NCBI RefSeq assembly: GCF_023169965.1
Contig: NZ_AP025592.1
Coordinates: 310,001 to 374,000, forward strand
Length of the DNA stretch: 64,000 nucleotides
Source of the DNA: Anaeromyxobacter paludicola
Lineage (GTDB): Bacteria; Myxococcota; Myxococcia; Myxococcales; Anaeromyxobacteraceae
Direction: 5' to 3'
Part shown: positions 18,366 through 26,507 of the stretch, piece by piece
How positions within the stretch are numbered: position 1 is the stretch's first letter
How the letters are laid out: every line of letters starts with the position of its first letter
Position numbers and translations under genes: made by a program
The notes under the pieces: generated by a model
Databases searched by the model: none
The model's input: only the letters and a program-made list of their open reading frames with translations
What the model was told of the DNA's origin: nothing

Positions 18366-19078
18366 GACCCGCGAGCGGGACTCGCCGCCCACTCCCGGAA
18401 CGCCGCCAGGCTCTCCGGGATCCCGATGTCCTCGAAGGCGCCCGCGTGCCGGAACACGCCGACCGGCGCGCCCGCGGCGAGCAGCCCGGGCAGGGTCTCG
18501 CGCTCGAAGGAGACGGCGCGGCCGGCCGGGATCGCCTCGATCACCCGCCGCTCGAGCAGGTAGACGCCGGCGTTGATGAGCCCCGGCGCCCGCTCCGGCC
18601 GCTTCTCCTCGAAGCCCGTGAGCCGGTCGCCCTCGACCACCAGCCGGCCGAAGCGCGAGGCGTCCTCCCGCGGCACCGCCGCGAGCGTGGCGGCGGCCCC
18701 GGCGGCGAGGTGCGCCGCCAGCATCGCCGCCACGTCCACGTCCACGTAGGTGTCGCCGTTCAGCACCAGGGCGCGGTCGCCGAGGAAGGGGAGGGCGAGC
18801 CGCAGCGCGCCGGCGGTCCCGAGCGGCTCGGGCTCGCGCACGCAGCGGGCCGCCACGCCGAAGCGGGCGCCGTCGCCGAAGTGCGCCTCGATCACCTCCG
18901 ACTTGTAGCCGGTGCTGAAGACCACCTCGCGCACCCCGCAGGACCGCAGGTGCGCCACCACGAGCTCGAGGAACGGGCGCCCCCCGACGTCGGCCATGGG
19001 CTTCGGCCGCGTGGCCGAGACCTCCGGCAGCCGGGTGCCGAAGCCTCCGGCCAGGATCACCGCCGCGGGCAGCGTCAC
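18362..19078 (-). CDS. hddC: D-glycero-alpha-D-manno-heptose 1-phosphate guanylyltransferase
   Basis: 238 residues, sugar nucleotidyltransferase fold. The N-terminal AVILAGGFGTRL motif, a KPM segment, and LNGDTYVDVD with the metal aspartate are visible. The short length and the adjacent hddA and gmhAB point to HddC, which activates heptose 1-phosphate with GTP to GDP-D-glycero-alpha-D-manno-heptose, rather than to an RfbF- or GalU-type enzyme. GTG 19078 lies in a GTGA overlap with hddA. A mannose- or glucose-specific relative cannot be excluded from sequence alone. Confidence 0.87.
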   Translation of the reverse strand: MTLPAAVILAGGFGTRLPEVSATRPKPMADVGGRPFLELVVAHLRSCGVREVVFSTGYKSEVIEAHFGDGARFGVAARCVREPEPLGTAGALRLALPFLGDRALVLNGDTYVDVDVAAMLAAHLAAGAAATLAAVPREDASRFGRLVVEGDRLTGFEEKRPERAPGLINAGVYLLERRVIEAIPAGRAVSFERETLPGLLAAGAPVGVFRHAGAFEDIGIPESLAAFREWAASPARGS

Positions 19079-20142
19079 CGGGGCCTCGCGTACCGCAGCG
19101 CGCGCGGGGTCATGTCGGGCGGGCGCCCCTGGTCGAGCTTGAGGAACCAGCTCTGCACGCCGTGGTCCACGAACTCGAAGTCCACCACCTTGCCGCCGGC
19201 CTGCTCGAGCGCGCGCGAGACGAGGTGCTTCTTGCGGAAGTCGCAGAAGAGCAGCAGGTAGCCGCCGCCACCGGCGCCCAGGATCTTGCCGCCGAGGGCG
19301 CCGCTCTCGCGGGCCACCCGGTAGAGCTGGTTGATCTCGTCGGGGACGGCGCGCGGGTTCATCTGCTGCTTCGCCAGGAAGGCGTCGTGCAGGAGCCGGC
19401 CGAACCGGTCGAGCTCGCCGCGGACCAGCGCGTCCTTCATCTCGAGGGTGAGCCGCTTCAGCTCGTGCAGCGCCTCCAGCGCCCCCGCCTCGGCCCGCTT
19501 GTAGCGCTCGACCTGGTAGTCGATGAGCCCCTCCGACGGGCGCGTCCGGCCGGTGAAGCAGAGCACGAGGTGATACTCCAGCTCGCGCACGACGTAGTCC
19601 TCGAGCCGGAGCGGGTTCACCACCGTCTGCGCGGCCGAGAACTCGATGAGGTTGAAGCCGCCGAAGGCCGCGGCGTACTGGTCCTGCTTGCCGCCCTTGA
19701 TGCCGAGGTCCCGGCGCTCGATCTCGTAGGCCAGCTCGGCCATCTCGTACTTGCCGAGGTGGATGCCGAGGTACTTCTTGAGCAGCGCCACCATGGCGAC
19801 GCACATGGTGGAGGACGACCCCAGGCCGGAGCCGGGGGGCGCGTCGCTGTGGAGGAAGATGTCCACGCCGCGGTCGAGCTGGAACCGCTTCAGCACCGCC
19901 CGGACCAGGGAGAGCTCGCCGTCGGTCCGGAACACCTCGTCCACGCCGTAGCGGGCGTCCACGTCGTAGTCGAGGGACTGGATGGCGACGCCGTCCTCCG
20001 GCCGCTCCGAGAGCGAGGCGTAGGCGTACTTGTTGATGGTCGCCGACAGCACCACCCCGCCGTGCTGCTCGAGGTAGGGGGACACGTCGGTGCCCCCGCC
20101 GCAGAAGCTGATGCGCAGGGGCGCCTTGACCCGGACGATCAC
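19075..20142 (-). CDS. hddA: D-glycero-alpha-D-manno-heptose 7-phosphate kinase
   Basis: 355 residues, GHMP kinase. RVKAPLRISFCGGGTD at the N-terminus is the HddA/LmbP signature, GSGLGSSST (about 105-113) is the ATP-binding loop, and GAGGGGYLLLF is motif 3. It phosphorylates C1 of heptose 7-phosphate. The alpha-anomer HddA kinase, not the bifunctional HldE, defines the GDP-heptose branch known from S-layer glycan synthesis. GTG 20142 overlaps the upstream gene's stop (GTGA) and its own stop overlaps hddC. Confidence 0.93.
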   Translation of the reverse strand: MIVRVKAPLRISFCGGGTDVSPYLEQHGGVVLSATINKYAYASLSERPEDGVAIQSLDYDVDARYGVDEVFRTDGELSLVRAVLKRFQLDRGVDIFLHSDAPPGSGLGSSSTMCVAMVALLKKYLGIHLGKYEMAELAYEIERRDLGIKGGKQDQYAAAFGGFNLIEFSAAQTVVNPLRLEDYVVRELEYHLVLCFTGRTRPSEGLIDYQVERYKRAEAGALEALHELKRLTLEMKDALVRGELDRFGRLLHDAFLAKQQMNPRAVPDEINQLYRVARESGALGGKILGAGGGGYLLLFCDFRKKHLVSRALEQAGGKVVDFEFVDHGVQSWFLKLDQGRPPDMTPRALRYARPR

Positions 20143-20759
20143 GCCTTCCCCCGCTCGCCGCCGGGACGGTTCTCGCGCTTCCAGGGGGTCGCGCCGCGCG
20201 CCCGGGCCTGCAGCTGCGCGCCGCGCTCGTAGGCCACGAGGTAGGCGAGGGTGGCGGGGTAGGCGAGGGCCTTGAGCGCCGCCGAGACCAGGCCGGAGCG
20301 CTGCCCGCCGGCCTGGCGCAGCGAGCTCTCCATGCGCCAGCGCAGGTGGGCCGCGAGCAGGTGCGAGTTCTTCACGTCGAGCGGGAACCAGTCGAAGTTC
20401 TCGTTCACGCCGTAGAGGGCCCCGGCTCCGACCGCCGGCGCGAGCGCCTTCAGCTTCCAGTAGCCCGGCTCGTCGGCGAGGAGCACGAAGGCGCGGTCGA
20501 AGCGCTCGGCCCGGAGCCGCTGGACGAACGCCGGCTTCGGTCCCTCGTTGGGGACGTACTCCACCCCCTCGCGGCGCGGGAGCGACTCCTGCGCGCCGCG
20601 CCGCACCAGCACCGAGAGGCGGCTGTTCGGGAACTTCTCCCGCAGCCCGTCCACGAGCCGGGTCACGCGCGGCATGGAGCCCGAGCCGATGACCAGCACC
20701 TTGTCGCCGTCGCGGCCGCCGTCGAGCGGCGCCAGGAACTGCAAGGGTCCGAGCTTCAC
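20139..20759 (-). CDS. Hypothetical protein resembling an N-terminal half of a GT9 heptosyltransferase
   Basis: 206 residues. A Rossmann-like first half (KVLVIGSGSMPRVTRLVDGL, SVLVRRG, RFDRAFVLLADE) is laid out like the N-terminal domain of GT9 ADP-heptose:LPS heptosyltransferases, but no C-terminal donor-binding domain follows. Instead there is a hydrophobic helix (AYPATLAYLVAYERG, about 170-184) and a basic tail. It may be a membrane-associated remnant or a distinct short family. It is coupled by GTGA overlaps at both ends, so it is clearly a maintained operon member. Function unknown; the GT9 link is only a pattern resemblance. Confidence 0.7.
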   Translation of the reverse strand: MKLGPLQFLAPLDGGRDGDKVLVIGSGSMPRVTRLVDGLREKFPNSRLSVLVRRGAQESLPRREGVEYVPNEGPKPAFVQRLRAERFDRAFVLLADEPGYWKLKALAPAVGAGALYGVNENFDWFPLDVKNSHLLAAHLRWRMESSLRQAGGQRSGLVSAALKALAYPATLAYLVAYERGAQLQARARGATPWKRENRPGGERGKA

Positions 20760-23700
20760 GCGGTCTTCCTCCCCTCGTGCTTTCGAGCCAGCGCGGCCCG
20801 GTACTCTTCCTCGAGGGCCGCCACGATCGCGGGCCAGGAGTAGTGGTCCTCGACGAGCCGGCGGGCCTCCCCCGCGAGGCGGGCGCCGAGGGCCGGGTCG
20901 CGGAGCAGCCGGAGCGTCTGCTCGGCGAAGGCGGCCGGGTCGTCGGCGAGGAGCAGCTCCCGCTCGTGGGCCACCGCGAGCCCCTCGGCGCCCGGCGAGG
21001 TGGAGACGCAGGGCACGCCCGCGGCGAAGGCCTCCATCAGCTTCACCCGGACCCCCGCGGCGACGCGGATGGGCGAGACGAAGGCGCCGGCGGTGGCGTA
21101 GACCTCGCGCAGGTCGGGGACGAACCCGAGCACCTCGACCCGCGGGTCGTCGGCGAGGGCCCGGATCTCCGGGGGCGCGTGGGGCCCGACCACCCGCAGG
21201 CGGACCTCGGGATCGCGCCGGTGCAGTTCCGGCAGCACCCGGCGGGCGAAGTGGAGCAGCGCGTCGGCGTTGGGCCGGTGCTGGAAGTTGCCCACGAAGA
21301 GCGCGGTGCGGCCGTCGGGCCGGCGCTCGAGCCCGCTCCAGGCGGCCACGTCCACGCCGGTGGGGGCGCGGTCGGAGACGGTCACGCCGGGGCCGGCGTA
21401 GGCCCGCAGGAGCTCCGCGTCGCGCGGGGTGACCGCGAGCACGAGGTCGAAGCGGCGCAGCGCCTCGAGCTCGAAGCGGAAGAGGCGCAGGTAGCGCTGG
21501 TAGGCGAGCGCGCTCCCCACCGTGCCCCGCTCGGCGAGGGCGTGGCGGTAGGCCGACATGAAGGCGATGTCGTGCTCGGTGAGCGCCGTCACCCGGCCGC
21601 GCGCGTAGCGGGCGTAGGGCGCCATGTGCGTGTACTCCACCTGCAGCACGTCGGGGTCGAACCGCTCGACGTGCTCGCCCAGGAGCCGCTGGAAGGCGAG
21701 CTGCTGGAACTCGGTCACCTCGCCCGGGTCGAGGAGCCCCCCGCGCTTCGGCGACGGGTCGCGCACCAGGAGCTTCACCTCGGCGCAGAGCTCTTGGAGG
21801 TGCCGCCCGCCCTCGAGCTGCTCCTCGTTGTCCACGAAGCCGACGACGCTCACGGCGTGGCCGCGCCGCGAGAGCTCGCGGACCACGTTGTACATGCGCA
21901 CCGCCCCGCCGTGCTGGACCGGGTAGAGGTGGTACGGCGCGACCATCGTCACCTTGAGCGGCTCGCCGCCGGCCCGGCGGGGCCGGAGCGCCCGCGCCGG
22001 CCGCGGGTCGGCGCCGGCGTCGGTGCAGTCGAGGATCTCCCGCAGGCTCGGCCCCTCGGCCCGCTCGCGCAGCCGCCGCGCCAGGGCCCGCGGCGCCCGC
22101 GCGCAGGCGCGGCCGATGGAGCGGACCCCCTTCAGCCCGAAGTCGCGGCTCCAGGCCCAGGCGATGCGCGGGAGCGCCCCGGCGTGCTCGGCCAGGAGAT
22201 CGAGGTCTCGCAGGTTGGCCCAGTGGAGGAGCAGCGTGTTGCGCCGGGTGATCTCCTCGACGTAGCCCTCGCCGAAGACGCGGCGGCTGGTGGTCCGGTG
22301 GTCGTGCCAGACCTTGCTCGCCGGCGCGAAGAGCACCTTCCAGCCGCGCGCCCAGGCCCGCAGCGAGAGGTCGGAGTCCTCGCAGTAGAACGGGTCGTAG
22401 AGCAGGTCGAGGCCGCCGAGCTCCACGAACTTGCGCTTGTCGAAGGCGGCGGCGCCACCGCCGGCCCAGAGGATGGGGATGGGGCGGGCGTCCTGGCCGG
22501 GCGGCACCGGGTCGTGCCGGAACTCGATCCGGCCGTTGGCCCAGCGGGCGCGGGCGAGCCCGGTCTCCTCCTGCCGCTTGCCGGGCGCCATCAGGATCTG
22601 GCTCGCGACCGCGAACAGGTCGGGGTCCTCCGCGAAGGGCGCGAGCAGCGGCGCGAGGAAGTCCCGCTCGACCCGCATGTCGTTGTTGAGGAGCACGAGC
22701 ACGTCGTGCCGCACCGCCGGGACCCCGAGGTCGTTGCCGGCCGAGAAGAACCAGTTCCGGGCGAGCGGCAGCACGTCCACGTCGGGGAAGCGCTCGCGGA
22801 GCAGCTCGACGCTGCCGTCGTCCGAGCCGTTGTCCACCACCAGGAGCTGGTGGCCGCCGCCCGCCTCGGCGAGCGCCGCCTGCAGGTGGGGGACGTTCTT
22901 CTCGAGGAGATCGCGGCCGTTGTAGTTGAGGACGAGGACGGTGGCGTGGCGGTGGTCGGGCGGGACCAGGCTCGGGAGCCGCGGGCGGCGGGGCAGGAGG
23001 CGCCCGGCGAGCTCGGCCCCGACGGCGGCGGCGCCGAGCCCGGCCGCGAGCGGCACGGCGGCGGCGGCGGCGATGGGCGGCAGGAGCGCCCGCCCGGCGC
23101 GGCGCAAGAGGGAGCGCCGCGGCGCCGCGGCGACGGGCTCCGGCGCGCGGAGCGCCTGGCGCGCCCGGCCGAGCTCGGCGTCGAGCGACTGCGCCCAGCG
23201 GGTCCGTTCCTCGAGCTCCCCCTGGAGGCGCCGCACCTCGGCGCCGGCGGTTCCGAGCTCGGCCTCGAGCCGCCGCGCCCAGGCGGTGCGGTCCTCCGCC
23301 TCGGCCTCCGCCCGGGCGAAGTCGGCGCGCGACTTCTCGAGCTCGGCGAGGGCGCGCTGGAGGTGCTGCTCGCGCGTGCGGAGCACGTTGCCCGCCCCCT
23401 CGGGCAGGAAGACCAGCTCCTCGAGCGCGACGGGCCCGTCGCTGCAGACCGCGACGGCGTAGTGGGTGCCGGCGGCGGCCTCCTCGGGCGAGGGCGAGCT
23501 CGCGCGGGCGAGCTTCGCCGCTCCGACCGCGCTGGCCGGTCCGCCCGCGCCGATGACGAGCGCCGGGACGTGGTTTTGCAGGTAGAGGCCGACGTGCGGG
23601 AAGAAGCCGCGGAGGAAGGCGTCGAACTCCGGGACGTCGAACTCGCGCACGTGGAAGGCGTTCTCCTCGTGCCGCTCGTCCGTGTAGTAGCGCCGGTTCG

Positions 23701-24100
23701 GCGTGGAGACGACGAAGGCGCCGCCCGGGGCGAGCAGCCGGCGGACCTCGCGGAGCACCGCCTCCTGCTCCGCGACGTGCTCGATCATCTCGAAGCAGAC
23801 GACGAGGTCGAAGGAGGCGTCGGGGAGGGGGACGCTCCGGGCGTCGCCCTGGAGGTAGCGGAGGTTCGGCGCGGCGTACCGCTCGGACGCCCAGGCCACC
23901 GCCTCGGCGGAGAGGTCCACCCCGGTCACCGCGGCCGCCACGCCGGCCAGCCGGTGGGCGCCGTAGCCGGCGCCGGTGCCGAGGTCGAGGACCCGCTTCC
24001 CCGCGGCGAGCGGCTCGACGAAGAGGTAGCGCGAGTAGTGCTCGGCCCACAGGTCGCCCTCGACCTGCCCGGGGATGAGCCGCTCCCCTGTGAATTCCAT
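20756..24100 (-). CDS. Three-domain fusion: SAM methyltransferase - GT2 - GT4 glycosyltransferase
   Basis: 1114 residues. Residues about 1-200 are a class I methyltransferase with VLDLGTGAGYG and a DLVVCFEMIEHV segment. About 215-300 is a charged, probably coiled-coil linker, then a hydrophobic patch. About 350-630 is a GT2 domain (TVLVLNYNGRDLL, VVDNGSDDGS, LLNNDMRV). About 710-1110 is a GT4/GT-B domain (MVAPYHLYPVQHGGAVRM, FVGNFQHRPNAD, FVSPIRVAAGVRVKLMEA, with the Glu of the family). Such fusions build and cap O-chains; a methyl cap can control length, but that is inference. ATG 24100 has GGAG six bases upstream. It is the first gene of the leftward operon and has a strong divergent promoter. 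Confidence 0.88.
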   Translation of the reverse strand: MEFTGERLIPGQVEGDLWAEHYSRYLFVEPLAAGKRVLDLGTGAGYGAHRLAGVAAAVTGVDLSAEAVAWASERYAAPNLRYLQGDARSVPLPDASFDLVVCFEMIEHVAEQEAVLREVRRLLAPGGAFVVSTPNRRYYTDERHEENAFHVREFDVPEFDAFLRGFFPHVGLYLQNHVPALVIGAGGPASAVGAAKLARASSPSPEEAAAGTHYAVAVCSDGPVALEELVFLPEGAGNVLRTREQHLQRALAELEKSRADFARAEAEAEDRTAWARRLEAELGTAGAEVRRLQGELEERTRWAQSLDAELGRARQALRAPEPVAAAPRRSLLRRAGRALLPPIAAAAAVPLAAGLGAAAVGAELAGRLLPRRPRLPSLVPPDHRHATVLVLNYNGRDLLEKNVPHLQAALAEAGGGHQLLVVDNGSDDGSVELLRERFPDVDVLPLARNWFFSAGNDLGVPAVRHDVLVLLNNDMRVERDFLAPLLAPFAEDPDLFAVASQILMAPGKRQEETGLARARWANGRIEFRHDPVPPGQDARPIPILWAGGGAAAFDKRKFVELGGLDLLYDPFYCEDSDLSLRAWARGWKVLFAPASKVWHDHRTTSRRVFGEGYVEEITRRNTLLLHWANLRDLDLLAEHAGALPRIAWAWSRDFGLKGVRSIGRACARAPRALARRLRERAEGPSLREILDCTDAGADPRPARALRPRRAGGEPLKVTMVAPYHLYPVQHGGAVRMYNVVRELSRRGHAVSVVGFVDNEEQLEGGRHLQELCAEVKLLVRDPSPKRGGLLDPGEVTEFQQLAFQRLLGEHVERFDPDVLQVEYTHMAPYARYARGRVTALTEHDIAFMSAYRHALAERGTVGSALAYQRYLRLFRFELEALRRFDLVLAVTPRDAELLRAYAGPGVTVSDRAPTGVDVAAWSGLERRPDGRTALFVGNFQHRPNADALLHFARRVLPELHRRDPEVRLRVVGPHAPPEIRALADDPRVEVLGFVPDLREVYATAGAFVSPIRVAAGVRVKLMEAFAAGVPCVSTSPGAEGLAVAHERELLLADDPAAFAEQTLRLLRDPALGARLAGEARRLVEDHYSWPAIVAALEEEYRAALARKHEGRKTA

Positions 24101-24125
24101 CGAGATCTCCCCGTCCGAACTCCCG

Positions 24126-24155
24126 GTTCTAGTCGAGGGCTCCGCGAGGTGTCAA
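24126..24155 (-). promoter_or_regulatory. Sigma-70-type promoter for the leftward heptose/glycosyltransferase operon
   Basis: On the minus strand TTGACA (24155 to 24150), an 18-base spacer, then TAGAAC (24131 to 24126). The -35 is a perfect consensus match and the -10 matches four of six. Transcription would start near 24119, about 20 bases before ATG 24100, leaving room for its GGAG site. The sequence is almost the mirror image of the promoter at 24185-24214. Confidence 0.7.
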
Positions 24156-24184
24156 CGAACGTAACCTCCCGGAATTTCCTCGCG

Positions 24185-24214
24185 TTGACACCCTCGCGGA
24201 CCGCGCGCTAGAAC
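24185..24214 (+). promoter_or_regulatory. Sigma-70-type promoter for rfbA and the rightward rhamnose/export operon
   Basis: TTGACA (24185-24190), an 18-base spacer, then TAGAAC (24209-24214). Start of transcription is expected near 24221, ahead of AGGAG at 24230-24234 and ATG 24240. It shares TTGACACC, TCGCGGA and TAGAACC with the divergent promoter at 24126-24155, so both arms of the cluster should be transcribed at similar strength. Confidence 0.7.
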
Positions 24215-24239
24215 CCGGCGACCCAGCTCAGGAGTCCCC

Positions 24240-24995
24240 ATGAAAGGCGTCGTGCTCGCCGGCGGCACCGGCTCTCGGCTGTTCCCCCTCACCAAGGTGA
24301 CCAACAAGCACCTCCTGCCGGTCGGCCGGGAGCCGATGATCTACCACCCCGTGAGGAAGCTCGTCGGGGCCGGGATGACCGAGATCCTGATCGTCACCGG
24401 GGTCGAGCACATGGGGGACGTGGTGAACCTGCTCGGGTCCGGCAAGGACTTCGGCTGCCGCTTCACCTACAAGGTGCAGGACGAGGCCGGCGGCATCGCC
24501 CAGGCGCTCGGGCTCGCCGAGAACTTCGCCGGCGGGGACCCGCTCTGCGTGATCCTGGGCGACAACGTGTTCCAGGACGACCTCGCCCCGTTCGCGCAGC
24601 GCTTCGCCCGCCAGAAGAAGGGCGCGCGCATCGTCCTCAAGCAGGTCTCCGACCCGCAGCGGTTCGGCGTGGCCGCCGTGAAGGGCGATCGGATCCTCGG
24701 GATCGAGGAGAAGCCGAAGGCGCCCAAGAGCGACCTCGCCGTCACCGGCATCTACTTCTACGATGCGCGGGTGTTCGACCTCATCCGCAAGCTCAAGCCG
24801 TCGGCGCGCGGCGAGCTCGAGATCACCGACGTCAACAACGGCTACCTGGCGAGGCGGCAGCTCTGCTTCGAGACCTTCCAGGGCTGGTGGACCGACGCCG
24901 GCACCTTCGAGTCGCTCAAGCTCGCCACCGAGCTCGTCACCTCGGCTCCGCCGGCGCCCTCCGGCGCCCGCCGCGCGCGCAACCGCGCGGCCTGA
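24240..24995 (+). CDS. rfbA: Glucose-1-phosphate thymidylyltransferase (short form)
   Basis: 251 residues, shorter than the 290-residue enterobacterial RmlA and like the short forms of other phyla. VVLAGGTGSRLFPLTKVTNK (4-23) is the nucleotide-binding signature, ILGDNVFQDD holds the metal aspartate, EEKPKAPKSD and GYLARRQL are typical. It makes dTDP-glucose, the first step of dTDP-L-rhamnose synthesis. The C-terminus ends in a short Ala/Pro/Arg tail. It is followed by rfbC, rfbB and rfbD. Confidence 0.93.
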   Translation: MKGVVLAGGTGSRLFPLTKVTNKHLLPVGREPMIYHPVRKLVGAGMTEILIVTGVEHMGDVVNLLGSGKDFGCRFTYKVQDEAGGIAQALGLAENFAGGDPLCVILGDNVFQDDLAPFAQRFARQKKGARIVLKQVSDPQRFGVAAVKGDRILGIEEKPKAPKSDLAVTGIYFYDARVFDLIRKLKPSARGELEITDVNNGYLARRQLCFETFQGWWTDAGTFESLKLATELVTSAPPAPSGARRARNRAA

Positions 24996-25019
24996 ACGTT
25001 CACAGGGGGACCCCTCCGC

Positions 25020-25487
25020 ATGGCGCAGAAGCTCATCGACGGCGTTCGCGTGAAGCAGCTCAAGGTCATCCCCGACGAGCGCGGGCGGCTCATGGAGATG
25101 CTCCGGCGGGACGACGAGGTCTTCCTCGAGTTCGGCCAGACCTACCTCACCACCATGTACCCGGGGGTGACCAAGGCCTGGCACTACCACAAGCTGCAGC
25201 ACGACAACTTCGTGTGCGTGCGGGGCATGATCAAGCTCGTCCTCTTCGACGAGCGGGACGGCTCGCCGACGCGCGGCACGGTGAACGAGTTCTTCCTCGG
25301 CGATCACAACGCGCAGCTGGTCGTCATCCCGCCGAACGTCTGGCACGGGTTCAAGAACATCGGCGAGACCGAGTCGCTCATCGTGAACATCGTGACGAAG
25401 CCGTACGACTACCAGTCGCCCGACGAGTACCGGCTCCCGGCGCACGAGAACCACATCCCGTACGACTGGGCCCGGAAGGACGGCTAG
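25020..25487 (+). CDS. rfbC: dTDP-4-dehydrorhamnose 3,5-epimerase family protein (RmlC-like cupin)
   Basis: 155 residues, shorter than the usual 180. The cupin core is visible: DERGRLMEMLRRDDEVF, AWHYHKLQHDNF (where RmlC has its catalytic histidine), VCVRGMIKLVLFD, and IPPNVWHGFKNIG. It fills the rfbC slot between rfbA and rfbB, so a 3,5-epimerase role in dTDP-L-rhamnose synthesis is likely. The short C-terminus and AWHYHK instead of the common RGLHYQ mean a 3-epimerase or 3,4-isomerase variant is also possible. Confidence 0.82.
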   Translation: MAQKLIDGVRVKQLKVIPDERGRLMEMLRRDDEVFLEFGQTYLTTMYPGVTKAWHYHKLQHDNFVCVRGMIKLVLFDERDGSPTRGTVNEFFLGDHNAQLVVIPPNVWHGFKNIGETESLIVNIVTKPYDYQSPDEYRLPAHENHIPYDWARKDG

Positions 25488-25493
25488 GCCGCG

Positions 25494-26507
25494 ATGAACG
25501 TCCTCCTCACCGGCGGGGCCGGCTTCATCGGCTCGAACCTCGTGCGCTGGCTGCTCGCGAACCGGCCGGAGTGGCGGGTCGTCAACCTCGACAAGCTCAC
25601 CTACGCCGGCAACGCCGAGAACCTGGCCGACGTGGTGGGCCACCCGCGCTACCGCTTCGTGCGGGGCGACGTCGCGAACGGCGAGCTCGTGGCCGACCTC
25701 CTCGCCACCGAGCGGATCGACGCGGTGATGCACCTCGCGGCCGAGAGCCACGTGGACCGGTCCATCCTCACCCCCGCGGTCTTCGTCGAGACCAACGTGG
25801 TCGGCACGCAGATGCTGCTCGAGGCGGCCCGCGCGCGCGGCGTGGCGCGCTTCCTCCACGTCTCCACCGACGAGGTCTACGGCTCGCTCGGGCCCACCGG
25901 GTACTTCACCGAGGAGACCCCGCTCGACCCCTCGAGCCCCTACTCGGCCTCGAAGGCCGGCTCCGACCTCCTGGCGCTCGCCTACGCGCACACCTTCGGG
26001 ATGCCGGTGGTGGTGACCCGCTGCTCCAACAACTACGGGCGCTACCAGTTCCCGGAGAAGCTCATCCCGCTCATGATCGCGAACGCGATCCGCGACCTGC
26101 CGCTGCCGGTGTACGGCGACGGCCGGAACGTGCGCGACTGGATCCACGTCGAGGACCACTGCGCCGGCCTGGTGGCGGCGCTCGAGCGCGGCAAGGCGGG
26201 CGAGGTCTACAACTTCGGCGCGTCGAGCGAGCGCGAGAACATCCGCATCGTCGAGGGCGTGCTCGACGCCCTGGGCAAGCCGCGCAGCCTCATCACCTAC
26301 GTGAAGGACCGGCCCGGCCACGACCGGCGCTACGCCATCGACGCCGCCAAGGCGCGCCGCGAGCTGGGCTGGGCGCCGCGCTGGACCTTCGAGGACGGCC
26401 TCGCCGACACGGTGACCTGGTACCGCGAGCACCGGGACTGGTGGGAGCGGGTCATCTCCGGCGAGTACCTGCGCTACTACGAGAAGCAATACGGGGACCG
26501 CCGGTGA
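25494..26507 (+). CDS. rfbB: dTDP-glucose 4,6-dehydratase
   Basis: 337 residues. TGGAGFIGSN (6-15) binds NAD, HLAAESHVDRSI and the STDEVYGSL segment carry the RmlB catalytic residues, and YSASKAGSD is the Tyr/Lys pair. It converts dTDP-glucose to the 4-keto-6-deoxy intermediate. It lies six bases after rfbC and overlaps rfbD by GTGA at 26504-26507. Confidence 0.96.
   Translation: MNVLLTGGAGFIGSNLVRWLLANRPEWRVVNLDKLTYAGNAENLADVVGHPRYRFVRGDVANGELVADLLATERIDAVMHLAAESHVDRSILTPAVFVETNVVGTQMLLEAARARGVARFLHVSTDEVYGSLGPTGYFTEETPLDPSSPYSASKAGSDLLALAYAHTFGMPVVVTRCSNNYGRYQFPEKLIPLMIANAIRDLPLPVYGDGRNVRDWIHVEDHCAGLVAALERGKAGEVYNFGASSERENIRIVEGVLDALGKPRSLITYVKDRPGHDRRYAIDAAKARRELGWAPRWTFEDGLADTVTWYREHRDWWERVISGEYLRYYEKQYGDRR

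Noticed and set aside
20139-24050. Long 1300-codon minus-strand open frame overlapping the fusion gene
   Set aside because: Arginine/proline/alanine-rich shadow translation of high-GC coding DNA; only its last 206 codons (after GTG 20759) are a real gene.
24240-24995. RfbF (glucose-1-phosphate cytidylyltransferase) to feed rfbG
   Set aside because: The motif set and the neighbouring rfbC, B and D genes fit the thymidylyltransferase RfbA; no RfbF hallmark was recognised.
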